Below are positions 45,730 to 64,000 of a stretch of DNA of 64,000 nucleotides, one piece after another. Source of the stretch: Eleginops maclovinus (taxonomy: Eukaryota > Chordata > Actinopteri > Perciformes > Eleginopidae); contig NC_086368.1 of NCBI RefSeq assembly GCF_036324505.1, positions 6,056,521 to 6,120,520 of the forward strand, read 5' to 3'. Position 1 is the first letter of the stretch; every line of letters starts with the position of its first letter. A program made the translations under genes and the position numbers. The notes under the pieces were generated by a model that had not been told where the DNA came from, ran no database searches, and was given only the letters and a program-made list of their open reading frames with translations.

Positions 45730-47013
45730 CATTGTGTTACACACAGCATTTTTATGTGCAGCATGTGTACCTCTGAATGAAAACGAAACAGGACGGGATT
45801 TATTTACAGTATTCGCCTGTTCTTCATCAGCGATTGACCTCTTTTATTTGTGCCACACTTTGATGTTTTCTTTTCTTTTAATCATAAGAAAGGGAATTCA
45901 CCAGTGGACATAAACCTATACAATAATATTTGTTTCGCTGAAGTTTTATTTAATGCAGATTAAATTTCAGACGTAGTCGGCCATATCTACAACCATTATT
46001 ATTCATCATGCAACACAACATCTTTGGACGTCTTTGTTTTGAACTAAAGCAGCTACATAAATAAAGAACAATAAACTGAATTCGTAAATTATGTATTTTA
46101 TGTAATGGAAATAAGAGTCAGTGAGGAACCTGTATAACCTCACTGAGTGGCTTAAAAAAAGAGAAGTTGATAAAGATCAGAGGATGACCGAATGAATATA
46201 ATTCATGATGGATTAAAGGGGACATGCTTCATTTAAAGTAAAACATTTTACTATTATTTGCTATTCTTTTGGGTTTATACTAGAGCATTTAACATACTTT
46301 AATCTAAACAAAAAAAACAGCTTATTTCTTATGTTGTTTGACTTGTTTGTCACCCTCCGTCTGAAACACCATGTTTATGCTCTGATGTGCTTTTTAAAAA
46401 AAGGCAAGCTTTTGCAACGGTACTTTTCAAACCGTTGGTAGAGATATTCAGATGGGTGGGCGGTATTTGCATGTGACATAAAAGGGAAACCCAATCAAAA
46501 TGTCTTGTCCAATTAAAGATGTTCTGACCAAGGCAGTCCAGGGCTGGTACTCCAGATGCCCAAAGGTATGTTCACAGCATGGGCGGTTAAAGAGGGGGGC
46601 CAACAAGGGCCAGTGACCTGTAACACTGATCTTTGACCTCCCTGTGGCCCCCCTTCTAAAGAAGGGATTATGATAACACCATGTAGTGTTGATGGTGTTT
46701 GAGCAAACACTCTGCTGTACCTTGAGCCACAGATGAGGGAATGGGTTTATTTTTAAAATTGTAATTATTAAGTTACTAACACAAGTTCTGTCACTGAAAC
46801 AAATACCAATCATGGTCTTCTTTGTTGTTTCTTTGTAAACTATGACTTTTTACTGAACTAAAATTGCCTCTTTTGGCCCTGCATTTATTGTTCCCAGCAA
46901 GACCCCCCCAGTGAAATTGGTCCAGTACCACCACTGGTGCACAAGCCCTGTAAAGGTCACCGTTTTCCCTTTCATATCGGTACTATAATAATGGAAATCC
47001 ATCCAAGAGCCAT
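45728..47013. other. Non-coding DNA upstream of the duplicated block
   Basis: 46208-46450 (ATTAAAGGGGACATGC, CACCCTCCGTCTGAAACACC) loosely resembles the TTAA-type family. The minus-strand frame at 46813-46448 has no family resemblance that I recognise. No exon with good splice sites was found. Confidence 0.4.
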
Positions 47014-48176
47014 GAATGTCAGAGAGTGGGGATTTCTGGTTTTAATTCAATAAGGTTTTTGATTGTTTCTATTTTTGGCATTGGTCTTTGTTTATAATAT
47101 TATGTTTGTGCACACTATGATAAGTTGATCATTTTCATTAAATTACGATTCTGTTCAACGCGGTTATGGATCTCAGCATTGATTTTTCATTGCGCAACAG
47201 ATAAAGGCAACCAGGCCCGACCTCATCCTCTTAGTGACTTTTGTTTGTTCCTGAATTCACTACTCTGCTGGTGGTGGAAAGTGAGGTATGTACCAAAGTC
47301 AGTAAGATTCATTGTCTGGGAACTTTGAGTATTGGTTAAGAATGTTACACCAATCAATGTAGGAGATCTTGAGATATTTGATATCTGTTGTTGGTGGTAG
47401 ATGGAAGCCAAGGCATCACACAGTACATCAGGCTTGATCCTCTAAGGTCCATAACTGCGTGTACAAGATGTCATGACAATCCATCCAATAGTCATAGACA
47501 TATTTCAGTCTAGACTCACTGACCGACTGACACTACTGCCTTCTCCTAGAAAAATGCAGATAGCGTGACTTAAAATCTAAAGCTTTGCCATCTGAGCAAC
47601 CCAGACTGAGAATTTATCTGCAAACATAGAACTGTCTTCCATCTGTAGTCCAGTATTTGCACATGTTTTTGTGTCTGTTTCAGTATGTTCCCTTCTCTTT
47701 TAATGTGTCCCAGAGATGCATGTGCTCCTTTTTTCTGTTTTGGATTGACTGGGACTTGAGGGTGGTCTTTCCTTTTTGATTTAAGCGATGGCGTGTGAGT
47801 TGAAGAGACATGAAAATAGAAGCGTAAGAAATAGAATAATAAAAACTAACAATGCAGGTATTCTAATATTCATTCAAATGTTCCATTCTTGGCTTCAGCA
47901 TTAACTATTACCTTCCTAAATAGAAAAATAAAAAACGTCTTGCCCAGAAAGGGGCAGGTGACAGCAATGATTAATATTGCAATACAAATCTCAAGGCAGT
48001 CATTTACAACTATTTTAGCTTTAAAGATGATGGTTTCAACTAATTGTGAGTAGAGTCATTTAGATTTGTAGAATTGTTGTGGTTGAATTTCTCTGGCTTG
48101 TCTAAGTCATGGCAGTTTGGTGGTGATTGAGGTAATTTTTTGTTTGCACAAAGGTGTAATTATTCTTTCTCTGCAG

Positions 48177-61990
<13,814 letters not shown>

Positions 61991-62699
61991 GTATGAACAC
62001 ATGCGCATATGAATAACCTAACAAATATACATTTTTTTTTATTTCGTACTTTAATACTGCCCAAATTCAAAGTCAATACAAAACAATGGGGAGAAAACAT
62101 TGATCAGAAGGCCAACCACAGTCATATATTTTTTTGGTTGTGTAAGGCTTAAAGTGACTTCTGCGAAATTTCGGTGGGGGAAATGTCAACTAATTTTGGT
62201 GTTTCTCTAAAAATGATAAACACTTATCCTTCTACTTGGAAAAACACTTGAAGAAATTAAAAATAAAGACTTACTACTTATTCCTCATAAGAAGGGTCAA
62301 GTGAGGAGTAGCAAAAATTAAACAAATAAGGAATCGGGTAAAAGATGATCATTTAATAAACAGAAAATGAAGTTCACATTTTTAACAAATGATGGGGGAA
62401 ATGTGTGAGGTAAACAACATAAAACTAATGGCCCTTCCGTTAGATATGAAAATACATGTAGTTATGAGAATTAATGATACATCTATTATTTTTATTTGTT
62501 TCTCTCATTTTTTTATCTGTGGATTGATTTTTCATTTTTTAATGTAGCTTAGTTGAACTGGATTTTTTATGTATGTATGCCCTGAAATCATAAAAAAAAG
62601 GAAAATAATAAATAAATACAAATAAAAGCTAAACAAATATTAATGAGGTGGTTGCATGACTTGCAAAATGCAGATGCAGTTCCTCCAGTGAAGATAGGG
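61991..62699. other. ripor3 intron, AT-rich
   Basis: No feature recognised between exon 10 and the LINE. Confidence 0.5.
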
Positions 62700-62708
62700 A
62701 TGGATGGG

Positions 62709-63803
62709 AAGGTAAATCAATCCATCCATCCATCTTCTCCCGCTTATCCGTCAGGGAGAGAGCCCCAAACGTCTCTTTCCCTGGCAACATCAGCCAGCTC
62801 TGACTGGGGGATTCCAAGGCGCACCCAGGCCAGCGAAGAGATATAATCCCTCCACCTGGTCCTAGGTTTACCCCTCGGTCTCTTCCCAGCTGGACGTGTC
62901 TGGAACACCTCCCTAGGGAGGCGCCCAGGTGGCATCCTCACTAGGTACCCGAACCACCTCAACTGGCTCCTTTCAACACGAAGGAGCAGCGGTTCTACTC
63001 CGAGTCCCTCCCGGATGACTGAACTTCTCACCTTATCCCTAAGGGAGATGCCAGCCACCCTGCGGAGAAATCCCATTTCGGCCGCTTGTATCCGCGATCT
63101 CGTTCTTTCGGTCATGACCCATCCTTCATGACCATAGGTGAGGGTAGGAACGAAAATGGCCTGGTAGACAGAGAGCTTTGTCTTCTGGCTCAGCTCTCTT
63201 TTCCTCACAACGGTGCAGTAAAGCAACTGCTGTACCACTCCCGCTGCTCCGATTCTCCGGCCCATCTCACGCTCCATTGTTCCCTCACTCGAGAACAAGA
63301 CCCCGAGATACTTGAACTCCTTCACTTGGGGTAAGGCCTCATTCCCTACCTGGAGTGGACAGTCCATCGGTTTCCTGCTGAGCACCATGGCCTCAGATTT
63401 GGACGTTCTGATCCTCATCCCAGCCGCTTCACACTCGGCCGCGAACCGATCCAGTGAGTGCTGAAGGTCATAGACCGATGAAGCCATTAGGACCACATCA
63501 TCTGCAAACAGCAGTGGTGCAATCCTTAGCCCACCGAACTGCAGACCCCCTCCCCCACGACTACGTCTCGAAATCCTGTCCATGAATATCACAAACAGGA
63601 TTGGTGACAAAGCGCAGCCCTGGCGGAGGCCAACCCTCACTGGAAATCAGTCCGACGTACTACCGAAGACCCGGACACAGTTCTCGCTTTGGGAGTACAG
63701 AGACTGGATGGCCCTAAGTAGAGACCCCCTCACCCCATACTCCCACAGCACCTCCCACAGTATCTCCCTGGGAACCCGGTCATACGCCTTTTCCAAATCT
63801 AAG
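62709..63803 (-). mobile_element. 5'-truncated RTE/Rex3-like LINE
   Basis: The element reads leftwards. Its 3' end is AGCGGGAGAAGATGGATGG with a short GGAT-type tail (62721-62734), as in the RTE clade. It is truncated within the reverse transcriptase at about 63800. AAGGTAA at 62709-62715 and again at 63801-63807 may be the target duplication. It lies in a ripor3 intron in antisense orientation. Confidence 0.88.
62744..63800 (-). pseudogene. RTE-type reverse transcriptase, C-terminal part
   Basis: The frame opens at the truncation with DLEKAYDRVPREILWEV (RT motif A region, about 63800-63750). A TGA at 63647-63649 interrupts it between GSTSD and FPVRVGLRQG, and it continues to 62744. Further motifs are VGLRQGCALSPILFVIFMDR, the catalytic LLFADDVVLM (FADD), the KEFKYLGVLFSSEG block and the C-terminal RSQLRWFGYLVRMPPGRLPR, conserved in fish RTE/Rex3 elements. 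The endonuclease domain is absent. The element cannot move by itself. Confidence 0.9.
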
Positions 63804-64000
63804 GTAAGGTAAAGTGGAGAAAAATCAATGATGGTCCTGTAGAGGAAAGTAAAATAATTGGATGATCTGACGGACGAATGGGTGTGGACAGCTGCTCTGG
63901 AAAGAAATCTGTAGTGTAAAATATGAGAACGCCTTTAAACTTTTGTTTCAACCTCAAAAAGTAGCCCCTTGTTCTGTGTGGAAATCATGAAGTGATAATC
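63804..64000. other. ripor3 intron to the window end
   Basis: No feature recognised. Confidence 0.45.

Noticed and set aside
46448..46813. 121-residue minus-strand frame
   Set aside because: No motif or family was recognised, and neighbouring words suggest repeat-derived DNA. It could be re-examined if transcripts cover it.

Overview
The window is nuclear DNA of a ray-finned fish, most likely a percomorph teleost. It has no operons. It contains a spliced vertebrate gene with GT-AG introns, about 18 long CA/GT arrays, and typical fish repeats: a Tc1-like transposon, a BED-type hAT transposon, an RTE/Rex3-like LINE and many short non-autonomous DNA elements. Species cannot be read from the sequence.

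The only host gene I can support is ripor3 (fam65c) on the + strand. Ten coding exons are visible between about 48.2 kb and 62.0 kb. They encode the first 307 residues, and the gene runs off the right edge. The predicted protein starts MSVKLRF and covers most of the N-terminal FAM65/PL48 domain, which family knowledge links to Rho GTPase binding and control of cell polarity. Two candidate non-coding exons (ending at 15961, and 37125-37216) suggest that much of the left two thirds may be a long 5' intron or upstream region, but nothing here proves it.

Layout: 1-820 is the end of a Tc1-like element with an open transposase N-terminus. 0.8-19 kb is gene-poor and holds TTAA-flanked non-autonomous elements, a degenerate GATAC-like array (6.6-7.2 kb), an exact RFX X-box (10.5 kb), a purine-rich tract (14.9-15.7 kb) and the candidate first exon. 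19364-22186 is an almost intact hAT element with a perfect 8-bp target duplication and one frameshift. 30000-35100 is a 5.1-kb decayed transposon with about 150-bp inverted termini, an ATA target duplication and a large, broken, zinc-finger plus PIN/XPG-nuclease-like protein, best explained as Academ-like. 35-47 kb is repeats and microsatellites. 47.0-53.1 kb is a roughly 3-kb tandem duplication carrying the first coding exon of ripor3 twice. 53.4-62.0 kb holds the remaining exons, with several near-perfect DNA hairpins and a complete 1.36-kb TTAA element in the introns. 62.7-63.8 kb is a 5'-truncated RTE-type LINE.

The most useful observation for a user of this assembly is that the duplicated ripor3 exon looks like a false haplotype duplication. 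The junction is flanked on both sides by a tract full of single-base gaps, and the clean parts differ mainly by one-base length changes plus two allelic-looking structural differences. The least familiar biology is the 30-35 kb element.
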